Positions 8,923 through 17,034 of a stretch of DNA of 64,000 bases are shown here, piece after piece. The notes below the pieces were generated by a model that searched no databases, had not been told where the DNA came from, and saw nothing but the letters and a program-made list of their open reading frames with translations. The position numbers were made by a program, and so were the translations under genes. Origin of the DNA: an uncultured Anaerolineales bacterium. Its GTDB lineage: Bacteria; Chloroflexota; Anaerolineae; Aggregatilineales; Aggregatilineaceae. Every line of letters starts with the position of its first letter. Within the stretch, counting starts at the first letter, position 1. The stretch lies in contig CAKZOB010000042.1 in assembly GCA_937135955.1 (NCBI GenBank), positions 186,001 to 250,000 on the forward strand. The letters are read 5' to 3'.

Positions 8923-10478
8923 AGCGGGATATTCCCGTGCTTCTTGGGCGGGTTGCTATCGCGCTTGTTCTGCAACATGCCCAGCGCGTTGATCAGGCGC
9001 GGGCGCGTCTCCGACGGAATGATCACGTCGTCAATATACCCCCGCGCCGCTGCCACATAAGGATTGGCGAAACGCTCGCGGTATTCCTCCACCAGTTCGG
9101 CCCGCCGTGCTTCGGGGTCTTCGGCGCTGGCCAGTTCCTGCCGGAAGATAATGTTCACCGCCCCCTCCGGCCCCATGACGGCCAGTTCCGCGGTCGGCCA
9201 GGCCAGGTTGAGGTCGCTGCGAATATGCTTGCTGTTCATGACGCAATACGCGCCGCCATAGGCCTTGCGCGTCACGACGGTGATCTTGGGCACCGTCGCC
9301 TCGCAGTAAGCGTAGAGCAATTTGGCCCCAGCGCGGATGATGCCGCCGTGCTCCTGAGCCACGCCGGGCATGAAGCCGGGCACGTCCTCAAAAGTGATGA
9401 TCGGGATATTGAAGCAGTCGCAGAAACGGATGAAACGCGCTGCCTTCTCGCTGGCCTTGATGTCCAGCACGCCCGCCAACACCGCCGGTTGGTTGGCGAC
9501 GATGCCCACGCTATAGCCGCCCAGCCGCGCAAACCCCACGACAATGTTCTGCGCGTAGTGCTCGTGAATCTCAAAGAAGCGCCCCTCGTCCACAATCAGC
9601 CGGATGACTTCCTTCATGTCGTAGGGCTTGCTGGGGTCTTCGGGGATGATGTCGTTGAGCGCCTCCTCGGTGCGCAGCGGATCGTCCTTAGTCGGCTCGA
9701 AGGGGGGGTCTTCCATATTGTTCTGGGGCATGTAGCCCAGAATCTCGCGGATGAGGAAGAGCGCGTCTTCCTCGCTATTGGCCGCCACATGGCTGACGCC
9801 GCTGAGCGTGTTATGCGTCATCGCGCCGCCCAGTTCCTCGAAAGTGACGTCTTCGTGCGTCACCGCGCGCACCACGTCCGGCCCGGTGACAAACATATAG
9901 GACGTGTCCTTGACCATGAAGATGAAATCGGTCAACGCCGGACTATAGACCGCGCCCCCTGCGCACGGCCCCATGATCACGCTTAGCTGAGGGATGACCC
10001 CGCTGGCCAGGGTATTGCGCAGGAAGATTTCGGCGTATCCGCCCAGGCTGACCACCCCTTCCTGAATGCGCGCGCCACCCGAATCGTTGAGACCGATGAT
10101 CGGCGCGCCGTTCTTGAGGGCCATGTCCATGATCTTGCAGATTTTCTCGGCGTGCACCTCACTGAGCGACCCGCCCATCACCGTGAAATCTTGCGAGAAG
10201 ACGTACACCAGCCGCCCGTTGATCGTCCCCCAGCCGGTGACCACACTATCGCCCAGGAACTGCTTGTCCGGCTCGTCCATGCCGAAATTGCGCTCGCGGT
10301 GCACCACAAATGCATCCAGTTCGCGGAAGCTGCCCGGATCGAGCAGCAAATCAATGCGCTCGCGCGCGGTGAGTTTGCCGGCTTTGTGTTGCCTGGCGAC
10401 GCGCTCCGGCCCGCCCCCTGCTGCACTGCGCAACCGCATCTGATTGAGCTGTTCGATTCTAGGGTTGGTCTTGGTCAT
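8919..10478 (-). CDS. pccB: Acyl-CoA carboxylase carboxyltransferase subunit (propionyl-CoA type)
   Basis: A 519-residue crotonase-fold carboxyltransferase fusing both halves (alpha and beta parts), as in propionyl-CoA carboxylase beta. Visible are the N-terminal [17 protein letters not shown], the oxyanion-forming [14 protein letters not shown] and [16 protein letters not shown] in the first half, and [23 protein letters not shown] with [11 protein letters not shown] in the second. It transfers the carboxyl group from carboxybiotin to propionyl-CoA or acetyl-CoA. Start set at ATG 10478 (after GAAGAGG); an extended frame to 10514 is unlikely. It overlaps the upstream small gene by 20 bases. 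Confidence 0.92.
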   Translation of the reverse strand: MTKTNPRIEQLNQMRLRSAAGGGPERVARQHKAGKLTARERIDLLLDPGSFRELDAFVVHRERNFGMDEPDKQFLGDSVVTGWGTINGRLVYVFSQDFTVMGGSLSEVHAEKICKIMDMALKNGAPIIGLNDSGGARIQEGVVSLGGYAEIFLRNTLASGVIPQLSVIMGPCAGGAVYSPALTDFIFMVKDTSYMFVTGPDVVRAVTHEDVTFEELGGAMTHNTLSGVSHVAANSEEDALFLIREILGYMPQNNMEDPPFEPTKDDPLRTEEALNDIIPEDPSKPYDMKEVIRLIVDEGRFFEIHEHYAQNIVVGFARLGGYSVGIVANQPAVLAGVLDIKASEKAARFIRFCDCFNIPIITFEDVPGFMPGVAQEHGGIIRAGAKLLYAYCEATVPKITVVTRKAYGGAYCVMNSKHIRSDLNLAWPTAELAVMGPEGAVNIIFRQELASAEDPEARRAELVEEYRERFANPYVAAARGYIDDVIIPSETRPRLINALGMLQNKRDSNPPKKHGNIPL

Positions 10479-10728
10479 CAGGCCTCTTCTCCGCGATGAA
10501 TTCCTGTTGTTCACCCTGCGCAGGTATAAAAACGGCGCGCACGTCCCGCCGCCGCATCACCCACCACAGCACCGCCGCCAGCCCTGCCGCCAACGCCACC
10601 TGAAAGGGCAGGCGCTGACGGGCAAAGTCTGCGCGGGCAAAGCCAATAGACCATAACACGCTGAGGGCCGCATAGTTGCTCACCACCAGCGCTGTCCAGC
10701 GATAAGCCCAGGAGCGCCGCCCGATCAA
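10459..10728 (-). CDS. Small hypothetical membrane protein
   Basis: An 89-residue protein with two predicted membrane segments (about residues 9-28 and 42-58) and a charged C-terminal tail. It begins at a TTG immediately after the TGA of the preceding small gene and runs 20 bases into the carboxyltransferase gene. The rare start and lack of recognisable family keep confidence moderate; linkage to the next frame suggests translational coupling. Confidence 0.5.
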   Translation of the reverse strand: MIGRRSWAYRWTALVVSNYAALSVLWSIGFARADFARQRLPFQVALAAGLAAVLWWVMRRRDVRAVFIPAQGEQQEFIAEKRPDDQDQP

Positions 10729-10944
10729 TCACGCGGCCAGGGTCAGCAGCACGATCGCCCACAGCAGCCCCCATCCCGCCCGCAGCAGCGGCGGGTACGA
10801 CACGCCCAGGGCACGGTACCGGTCGGCATGGCGGGCATGATCCAGCACCAGGGCCAGGTTCGCCGCGCCGATCGCCGCCAGCAGCAGCGCGACTAGCCAC
10901 AACAACCAGGGACGGCGGACACGTCTGGAATTTGTGTCAGTCAT
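10729..10944 (-). CDS. Small hypothetical membrane protein
   Basis: A 71-residue protein beginning MTDTNSRRVRRPWLLW, with a hydrophobic segment at residues 13-32 and a second at the C-terminus (about 54-71). Start chosen at ATG 10944 rather than 10974 because a TATAAT box lies at 10954-10959, only 9 bases upstream, so the longer form could not be transcribed from it. The first gene of the carboxylase block. Family not recognised. Confidence 0.5.
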   Translation of the reverse strand: MTDTNSRRVRRPWLLWLVALLLAAIGAANLALVLDHARHADRYRALGVSYPPLLRAGWGLLWAIVLLTLAA

Positions 10945-10953
10945 GGTGAGGGC

Positions 10954-10959
10954 ATTATA
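10954..10959 (-). promoter_or_regulatory. -10 box TATAAT for the carboxylase block
   Basis: Perfect TATAAT on the minus strand, 9 bases before the ATG at 10944. Initiation 6-7 bases downstream would leave almost no leader. No good -35 hexamer at 16-18 bases. Confidence 0.55.
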
Positions 10960-11035
10960 GCCTGTGACCTGCACCCCCGCTAAAGCAATTCCAGGGCGGG
11001 CAATGCGCTGTCCAGCCAGTCAGGAAAGGCACAAA

Positions 11036-11079
11036 CCACCAGAGGACGCAGAGAACGCAGAGGAATCACAGAGGAAAGC
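11036..11079. repeat. CAGAG-rich dispersed repeat
   Basis: Reads CACCAGAGGACGCAGAGAAC and onward with repeated CAGAG units. Similar stretches occur near 2203-2333, 26496-26592, 36490-36545 and 54915-54950. Here it follows the stop of the SRAP gene. Confidence 0.55.
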
Positions 11080-11760
11080 CTAGCCCGCCCGCGCGATCAC
11101 CTGCGGGCTATCGTTGCGCACATCGTTAACCAGCCGCGAGACCGGATAATAGGTCATCTCCTCGGCAGGATAGGGGCGCAGCAGGGGCATGATCTGCGCC
11201 GGATCGCTGCGCGCCGGGTCGAGCCAGGCGTTGTAATCGGCGCGGGGCAAAATGACCGGCATCCGGTCGTGCAGCGGAGCGATCAGCTCATTGGCCGCCG
11301 TGGTGAGGATAGTACAGGTCGTCACCATTTCGCCGCTCTCCGGCTCTGTCCAGCGCTCCCACAGCCCAGCGAAGGCGAACAGGCCACCGTCTTTGAGGGT
11401 GATGAACATCGGCTGTTTGGGGCCGTCCGGCACCGCCTGCCACTCGAAGAAGCCGTCGGCCAGGATCAGGCAGCGGCGGCGGCGCAACGCTGCACGGAAA
11501 CTGGGCTTTTCGTGGGCTGTCTCGGCGCGCGCGTTGATCAGCCGGCTACCGATGGTGGGGTCTTTGGCCCACGACGGAATCAGGCCCCAGCGCATCAACA
11601 CCAGGCAATTGGCGTTACGTTCGGTGTCGCGCACCACCGTTGCCACCGGCTGCGCAGGCGCGATATTATAGCGCGGCGGCAGGTTGGGCACGTCGTGCAC
11701 ACCGAACGCTTCGGCGATGGCCACCGGATCGGGGCCGGAGAGAGCGAATCGTCCGCACAT
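11080..11760 (-). CDS. SRAP-family abasic-site processing protein (YedK/HMCES-like)
   Basis: A 226-residue protein with all SRAP landmarks: catalytic Cys directly after Met (MCGRFAL), RYNIAPAQ, MRWGLIPSWAKD, the INARAET stretch with its active-site Asn and Glu, and LHDRMPVIL with the catalytic His. The family forms a covalent thiazolidine cross-link with abasic sites in single-stranded DNA, shielding them during replication. The -10 box TATAAT ends only 7 bases before the ATG, so the mRNA is probably leaderless. Tag DNA glycosylase, whose product is an abasic site, is encoded 3 kb away. Confidence 0.92.
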   Translation of the reverse strand: MCGRFALSGPDPVAIAEAFGVHDVPNLPPRYNIAPAQPVATVVRDTERNANCLVLMRWGLIPSWAKDPTIGSRLINARAETAHEKPSFRAALRRRRCLILADGFFEWQAVPDGPKQPMFITLKDGGLFAFAGLWERWTEPESGEMVTTCTILTTAANELIAPLHDRMPVILPRADYNAWLDPARSDPAQIMPLLRPYPAEEMTYYPVSRLVNDVRNDSPQVIARAG

Positions 11761-11767
11761 GCGTTCG

Positions 11768-11773
11768 ATTATA
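11768..11773 (-). promoter_or_regulatory. -10 box TATAAT, likely leaderless start of the SRAP gene
   Basis: Perfect TATAAT on the minus strand; the 7 bases CGAACGC separate it from ATG 11760, which would therefore be at or next to +1. No ribosome-binding sequence can fit. Confidence 0.6.
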
Positions 11774-11959
11774 CGCTAGTCTGGCGCGAAATGCAATGGC
11801 CGCTCAGAGTAATCGCATCAAACTTCAGCGATCAGCCGCCAGCCTGCTACATGACCGGCGAGCAGCGCCCGATTTCTGAGCGCGCCCCGTTGGAAGCCGA
11901 TTGCTGAAAACCGATCGCTCAAAACCGATCACGGATCACTCTATGCGGGGGAATACCCG

Positions 11960-12820
11960 ATGCTCACCATTGGCCATATTCACATTCACCCGATCAGCGA
12001 CGGCGTGGTGTGGGTAGATTCCGGCGGCGCGTGGGGGCTGGTGCCGCGCCCGCTGTGGAGCCGCTACCTGCAACCCGACGAACAGCACCGCGTGCCGATG
12101 ATTCTCACCTGTCTGCTGGTGCGCGTCGCCGGACGGACGATCGTGGTAGATACAGGTCTGGGCGACAAGCTCTCGCCCAGGGCCGCCGAACGGTGGGGCT
12201 TGCAGCGCCCGCGGGGCACGCTGCTTGACGGGTTGGCGCGGCTGGGAGTCGCGCCGGACGACGTAGACCTGGTGATCAACACGCACCTGCACGCTGATCA
12301 CTGTGCGGGCAACACACGTCGCACGCCCGACGGGGAGATCGTCGCTGTGTTTCCTTCCGCCGAGTATGTGGTGCAGCGCCGCGAGTTCGAAGATGCCATG
12401 CACCCCAACGAACGTACCCGCGCCACCTACTTCGCGGAGAATTACGCATCGCTCTATGAGCGCGGCCAACTGCGCCTGCTGGAAGGCAACACAGAGATCG
12501 TGCCGGGCGTGCGCGTCGTGCTGACGCCGGGGCACACGCCAGGGCATCAGTCCGTATTGTTCGAGAGCGGGGGACAGGCGGCGCTGTTCGTCGCGGATAT
12601 GGCCAGCTATGCCATTCAGTTCGAAAAGCTGGCCTGGATGACCGCCTATGACGTGGAGCCACTGGTTACGCTGGAGACCAAGCGGTGCTGGCAACAATGG
12701 GCCTTGCAGACGGGCGGCCTGCTGATTTTCCAGCACGACACGCAGGTCGCCGCCGCGCACTTCGTCGCGCAGGAGGGCGGCGGGGGAGTGTTGCACCCCC
12801 TGCCGGTAGACTATGCATAG
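11960..12820 (+). CDS. Metallo-beta-lactamase-fold hydrolase
   Basis: A 286-residue MBL-fold protein with the HLHADH zinc motif at residues 109-114, an earlier VVDTGLGDK, a GHTPGHQS histidine in the middle, an FVADMAS aspartate and a late FQHDTQ histidine. The full set of ligands for a binuclear metal site is present. The arrangement resembles AHL-lactonase-like and related esterase members, so it probably hydrolyses a lactone or ester; the substrate is unknown. It is transcribed away from the SRAP gene. The 199-bp gap before it holds only short tandem copies of AAAACCGATC. Confidence 0.85.
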   Translation: MLTIGHIHIHPISDGVVWVDSGGAWGLVPRPLWSRYLQPDEQHRVPMILTCLLVRVAGRTIVVDTGLGDKLSPRAAERWGLQRPRGTLLDGLARLGVAPDDVDLVINTHLHADHCAGNTRRTPDGEIVAVFPSAEYVVQRREFEDAMHPNERTRATYFAENYASLYERGQLRLLEGNTEIVPGVRVVLTPGHTPGHQSVLFESGGQAALFVADMASYAIQFEKLAWMTAYDVEPLVTLETKRCWQQWALQTGGLLIFQHDTQVAAAHFVAQEGGGGVLHPLPVDYA

Positions 12821-12964
12821 CGGGCGAGGTACACCGCACAGACGCAGACGGTACACAGGGAGCGGGGCAACGGCGCTGGTCTTGTCCGCGGTCTCCGCGG
12901 TTCTGGGGAGGTTGCCAAACAGGGCGGGGCGGGTATGCTAGGGGCGAGAGGAGCGCTGGCATAA

Positions 12965-13393
12965 ATGAGCGATACAGAGAGCATGAAGCGGGAGCGGTGG
13001 GCCTGGGCGGTGCCGCTGTTGCTGGCGCTGGCCGCGTTGGCGTGCAGCGTCACCGTCACGACGGCGCATTTCGAGAACGTTCGGCTCTACCGCGAGCCGG
13101 ATCGCGACAGCGCAGCGGCGCGCACTTTCGACGCCGACGAGACAATCTACTGCCTGGCTGACCTGAAGGAAGCGAAAGGCGTGTCGGCGGTGCGGGCCGA
13201 GTGGGTGCTGTTGCCCCAGGCGACGCCCGCCGTGCCACAGGTGATCGCCACACAGAAGCAGGACGCCGCGGACGGACTGGTGGTCTTCGCTGCGCCGCCA
13301 CCCGAAGGCGGCTGGCCGCCCGGCTCGTACCGCGTGGAGTTGTATGTGGATGACTACCGCACGGCCACGCTCGACTTTGTCATCCGTCAATAG
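12965..13393 (+). CDS. Hypothetical lipoprotein
   Basis: A 142-residue protein. The basic start is followed by a hydrophobic stretch and a lipobox LALAALAC, so the mature protein should be lipidated at that Cys and anchored outside. The mature part is about 115 residues and beta-rich, ending SYRVELYVDDYRTATLDFVI, which looks like an immunoglobulin-like fold. A second Met seven codons in would also give a good signal peptide. Function unknown. Confidence 0.75.
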   Translation: MSDTESMKRERWAWAVPLLLALAALACSVTVTTAHFENVRLYREPDRDSAAARTFDADETIYCLADLKEAKGVSAVRAEWVLLPQATPAVPQVIATQKQDAADGLVVFAAPPPEGGWPPGSYRVELYVDDYRTATLDFVIRQ

Positions 13394-13521
13394 ACTGTCC
13401 GTGGGTTGAGGGGGCGTGTCGTCTGGCTCGCGGTCATGCGGCAGGAGAGTATACCAACTGCCACACCCGGGCATTCACCTGTGTCGGGCGGGGTACGGCG
13501 CGAGAAAGGAAAGGGGCTGCC

Positions 13522-14556
13522 ATGAAAGCGGTGTTGTTGTACGAGCACGGTCCGGCGGACGTGCTGCAGGTGGCGACCGATCGCCCCATGCCAGAGCCAG
13601 GGCCGGGCGAAGTGCGCGTGCGGGTACACGCGGCGGCGCTCAATTACCTGGATATCTGGGTGCGCAACGGCTGGCCGGGCATCAGGCTGAGCTATCCGCA
13701 TGTCCCCGGCGCGGATGCCGCGGGCACGGTGGACGTCGTGGGCGAAGGCGTGACCGACTGGCGTCCTGGCGACCGCGTGGCCATTGACCCCACGCTCAGT
13801 TGTGGGCGTTGCGTCTATTGCCGTGCCGGACAGGAGAATCGCTGCGTTCACTTTGCCATCCTCGGTGAGCACGCGCCCGGCACCTATGCCGAATACATCA
13901 CCGTCCCCGCGCGTAACCTGCTCGCTTTGCCAGAGCATATCTCGTTTGAGGAAGCAGCGGCGGCCTCGCTGGTCTTCGTGACCGCCTGGCACAGCCTGAT
14001 CACCCGTGGCAAGTTGCGCCCCGGCGAAACGGTGCTCATTGTGGGGGCGGGAGGCGGGGTGAACACGGCCTGCCTACAGATCGCCAAGCTGACCGGTTGC
14101 ACCGTCTACGTGGTGGGCAGCACCGACGAGAAGCTGGAACAGGCGCGTGCCCTGGGCGCGGATGTCGTCATCCGCCGTGACGTAGAGGGCGGCTGGTCGC
14201 GCGCTGTCTATCAACTCACTGCCAAGCGCGGCGTAGATGTGGTGGTGGACAACGTCGGCGCGGCGACCTTCGCCGACAGTCTGCGGGCGGCGGCGCGCGG
14301 CGGGCGCATCCTCACCGTCGGCAACACCAGCGGCGCGCAGTTCGAGATAGACAATCGCTATGTCTTCGGCAAGCACCTGAGCATCCTGGGCAGCACCATG
14401 GGGCCGCACAGCGACTATGTAACGGTCATGCAATTGCTGTTCAAAGGGCGGCTCAAGGCCGTGATCGGCGCGCGCTACCCGCTCGAAGAAGTGCGCGAGG
14501 CCCATCGCGCCCTGGAAGCGGGCGCGCACTTCGGCAAGATCGTGCTGAGCATCTGA
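13522..14556 (+). CDS. Medium-chain zinc-type alcohol dehydrogenase / quinone oxidoreductase
   Basis: A 344-residue MDR protein. The N-terminal half has ALNYLDIWVRNG, then HVPGADAAGTV and the structural-zinc loop CGRCVYCRAGQENRC. The NAD(P)-binding half has VLIVGAGGGVNTACLQIAKL. The usual catalytic-zinc Cys-His-x-Asp site is replaced by NYLD, so it may act like a quinone oxidoreductase while keeping the structural zinc. Substrate unknown. ATG 13522 follows AAAGGGG. Tag begins 20 bp after its stop, so the two are probably one transcript. Confidence 0.88.
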   Translation: MKAVLLYEHGPADVLQVATDRPMPEPGPGEVRVRVHAAALNYLDIWVRNGWPGIRLSYPHVPGADAAGTVDVVGEGVTDWRPGDRVAIDPTLSCGRCVYCRAGQENRCVHFAILGEHAPGTYAEYITVPARNLLALPEHISFEEAAAASLVFVTAWHSLITRGKLRPGETVLIVGAGGGVNTACLQIAKLTGCTVYVVGSTDEKLEQARALGADVVIRRDVEGGWSRAVYQLTAKRGVDVVVDNVGAATFADSLRAAARGGRILTVGNTSGAQFEIDNRYVFGKHLSILGSTMGPHSDYVTVMQLLFKGRLKAVIGARYPLEEVREAHRALEAGAHFGKIVLSI

Positions 14557-14576
14557 CAGCGTCCGGAGCACAGCCA

Positions 14577-15188
14577 ATGACCGAGAATAACCGCCCCCGC
14601 TGCGATTGGGTCCCCCTGGACGATCCGCTCTACGTGGCCTACCACGATCTCGAATGGGGCACGCCGGTGCACGACGACCGCCTGCTGTTCGAGTTCCTCG
14701 TCCTGGAAGCGGTGCAGGCCGGATTGAGCTGGAGGCTGGTGTTGCATCGGCGCGCGCATTACCGGCAGGTCTATGACGGTTTCGATCCGGCCCTGGTCGC
14801 CCGCTATGACGAGGCGAAACAGGCCGCCCTGCTGGCCGATGCGGGTATCATCCGCAACCGGCTGAAGGTGGCCGCCGCCGTGCAGAACGCGCGGGCGTTT
14901 CTGCGCGTGCAGGAAGAGTTCGGCAGCTTCGACCGCTATCTCTGGCAATTCGTGGACGGGCAACCGCGCGTCAACGGCTGGCGGACGCTGGCCGACATCC
15001 CCACCGAGACGCCCGAAGCGCGGGCGATGAGCAAAGACCTGAAGGCGCGCGGATTCACCTTCGTCGGGCCGACGATCTGCTATGCGTTCATGCAGGCATG
15101 TGGGTTGGTCAACGATCACCTGGTGACGTGTTTTCGCTTCGCCGAATTGACCGGCGGCGGAGCGAAGCCGTCGGTGAAACGGACATGA
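14577..15188 (+). CDS. tag: DNA-3-methyladenine glycosylase I
   Basis: A 203-residue HhH-superfamily protein with the Tag signature throughout: CDWV near the start, YHDLEWGTPVHDDRLLFEFL, EAVQAGLSW, the NRLKVAAAVQNARAF helix, and FVGPTICYAFMQACGLVNDH near the end with the zinc-associated His/Cys positions. It removes 3-methyladenine from DNA, leaving an abasic site. It follows the oxidoreductase gene by 20 bp and precedes a hypothetical gene by 7 bp. Confidence 0.93.
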   Translation: MTENNRPRCDWVPLDDPLYVAYHDLEWGTPVHDDRLLFEFLVLEAVQAGLSWRLVLHRRAHYRQVYDGFDPALVARYDEAKQAALLADAGIIRNRLKVAAAVQNARAFLRVQEEFGSFDRYLWQFVDGQPRVNGWRTLADIPTETPEARAMSKDLKARGFTFVGPTICYAFMQACGLVNDHLVTCFRFAELTGGGAKPSVKRT

Positions 15189-15195
15189 ACAGGCC

Positions 15196-15669
15196 ATGGA
15201 AGCGCGACGGGCTGATCCCATCCGGTTAATTGCGCTGCGGCTGCGCCAGGGCGAGTTGCGCCAGGTGGTGCAGCAGCCGGGCATCAACGAGGCGGTGCGC
15301 GTCACCGTGCAGTATCACGACGGGCGGCACCCCAATCAGGTTGGCACGCTCACGCGCGGGCACGGCCCGCAATGCAACCTGTTGGTGGTCTACGACAAGC
15401 CCAACAAGGATGTCCATTTCTCCTACCTCATTCCCCTGGAGCGCTATCTGGCGCTGCTGGCAGCGTTGCGGCGAGCGCGCTTCGACACGCTTGACGATCA
15501 GCCGGATGTGCCCTTCTTCGGTGTGGATTTGTGGCTGGTGGAGCGCGCTTCTGGCAGCTTCTACCATGACGTAGTGATTCAGCCGGAGAGCGCCAGCGGC
15601 CCGCACGGCGAAGTCGTGCGCGCCCTGCGCGAGCAACTCAAAGAGGCGCTGCGGCCAGTAGGCGCGTGA
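15196..15669 (+). CDS. Hypothetical protein after tag
   Basis: A 157-residue soluble protein, 7 bp after tag. Central part NLLVVYDKPNKDVHFSYLIP then FFGVDLWLVERASGSFYHD suggests an alpha/beta fold; the last 30 residues are helical. No signal peptide, no membrane segment, no motif I recognise. Its place in the transcript suggests it may relate to tag, but that is positional inference only. Confidence 0.65.
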   Translation: MEARRADPIRLIALRLRQGELRQVVQQPGINEAVRVTVQYHDGRHPNQVGTLTRGHGPQCNLLVVYDKPNKDVHFSYLIPLERYLALLAALRRARFDTLDDQPDVPFFGVDLWLVERASGSFYHDVVIQPESASGPHGEVVRALREQLKEALRPVGA

Positions 15670-15778
15670 AGGCCATTCCAGAGGACACGGAGCACGCAGA
15701 GCCAAACAACAGATCGGCAGCGCCCCTGCCCCCGGTGAACCGTCGTATCCGCGAAGCCATGCCAGCAGCGCCCTGGCG

Positions 15779-15784
15779 TATAAT
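15779..15784 (+). promoter_or_regulatory. -10 box TATAAT of acyl-CoA dehydrogenase
   Basis: Perfect TATAAT 37 bases before ATG 15822, with an AGGAGG ribosome site in the leader. No clear -35. Confidence 0.5.
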
Positions 15785-15821
15785 CGGGTTACCGCACACA
15801 CAGCATCAGGAGGCCAGGGCG

Positions 15822-17003
15822 ATGGGTTCACTGTCGGTGCATGGGATTCCCTTCACGGCGGAGCATATCATGCTCTATGAAGCGGTGCGCGACTTCGCGC
15901 AGCGCGAGATCGCCCCTGTGGCGGCGCACTACGACGAGGTGGGCGAATTCCCGCTGGAGACGGTGCGCAAGATGGGCGAGATGGGTCTGATGGGCATCGA
16001 GGTGCCCGAACGCTACGGCGGGGCGGGCATGGACACGCTGGCCTATGTGCTGGCCATGATCGAGATCGCCAAGGCCGACGCCGCGCACAGCACGGTGATG
16101 AGCGTCAACGGCAGCCTGGTCAACTATGCGCTGTTGCGCTTTGGCACGGAAGAGCAAAAGCAAAAATATCTGGTGCCGGTCGCCAGCGGACAGAAGATCG
16201 GCGCGTACTCGCTCACCGAGCCGCAGAGCGGCAGCGACGCGGCGGGGATGCGCACGCGAGCTGTGCTCAACGAGGCGGGCACGCACTACCTGATCAACGG
16301 GCGCAAAAGCTGGGTCAGCAGCGGGCCGGTGGCGGAGATCATCTTGCTGTTTGCGGTGACCGATCCGGCGCAGGGTCATCGCGGCATCACCGCTTTCATC
16401 ATCGAAGGGGATCGCCCCGGCCTGGAACGGGGCAAAATCGAGCCGAAGCTGGGCATTCGCGCCAGCGCTACCTGCGAATTGCTGTTCACCGACTATGCCT
16501 GCCCGGTAGAGAATGTATTGGGCGAGCCAGGGATGGGCTTCAAGATCGCCATGGCCGCGTTGGACGCCGGGCGCATTGGCATCGCGGCGCAGGCGGTAGG
16601 CATTGCCGAAGCGGCCTACGAGGCGTCGGTGGCCTACGCGCGCGAACGGGAGGCGTTCGGCCAGAAGATCGGGCAGTTCCAGATGATTCAGCAGAAGATC
16701 GCCGATATGAAGACGCGCCTGGAAGCGGCGCGCCTGCTGACTTTCAACGCGGCGCTGGCCAAGATGCGCGCTGCCGAGACCGGCAGGCGCTACACGCTGG
16801 AGGCGAGCATGGCCAAGCTGTTCGCCAGCGAGACAGCCATGTTTGTGGCCCATCAGGCTGTACAAATTCATGCTGGAATGGGGTATAGTAAGGAATTGTC
16901 CCTGGAGCGCTATTTCCGCGACGCCAAGATCACCGAGATATACGAGGGCACCAGTGAGATTCAGCGTGTGGTGATTGCGCGACACGAATTGGGATTGCGT
17001 TAG
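15822..17003 (+). CDS. Acyl-CoA dehydrogenase (short/medium-chain type)
   Basis: A 393-residue flavoenzyme. Start at ATG 15822 after AGGAGG, matching the family length of about 380. N-terminal helices are followed by GAYSLTEPQSGSDAAGM (FAD and substrate contact), the middle beta domain, then GQKIGQFQMIQQKIADM, VQIHAGMGYSKE and the C-terminal IYEGTSEIQRVVIARHEL. Glu of IYEGT is the usual catalytic base. It oxidises acyl-CoA to enoyl-CoA and passes electrons to ETF; the chain length cannot be set from sequence. Neighbouring acyl-CoA genes suggest a role in propionate, branched-chain or fatty acid use. Confidence 0.93.
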   Translation: MGSLSVHGIPFTAEHIMLYEAVRDFAQREIAPVAAHYDEVGEFPLETVRKMGEMGLMGIEVPERYGGAGMDTLAYVLAMIEIAKADAAHSTVMSVNGSLVNYALLRFGTEEQKQKYLVPVASGQKIGAYSLTEPQSGSDAAGMRTRAVLNEAGTHYLINGRKSWVSSGPVAEIILLFAVTDPAQGHRGITAFIIEGDRPGLERGKIEPKLGIRASATCELLFTDYACPVENVLGEPGMGFKIAMAALDAGRIGIAAQAVGIAEAAYEASVAYAREREAFGQKIGQFQMIQQKIADMKTRLEAARLLTFNAALAKMRAAETGRRYTLEASMAKLFASETAMFVAHQAVQIHAGMGYSKELSLERYFRDAKITEIYEGTSEIQRVVIARHELGLR

Positions 17004-17034
17004 CCAGGCGTTGCGGATGAATGAGGAGTGATTG

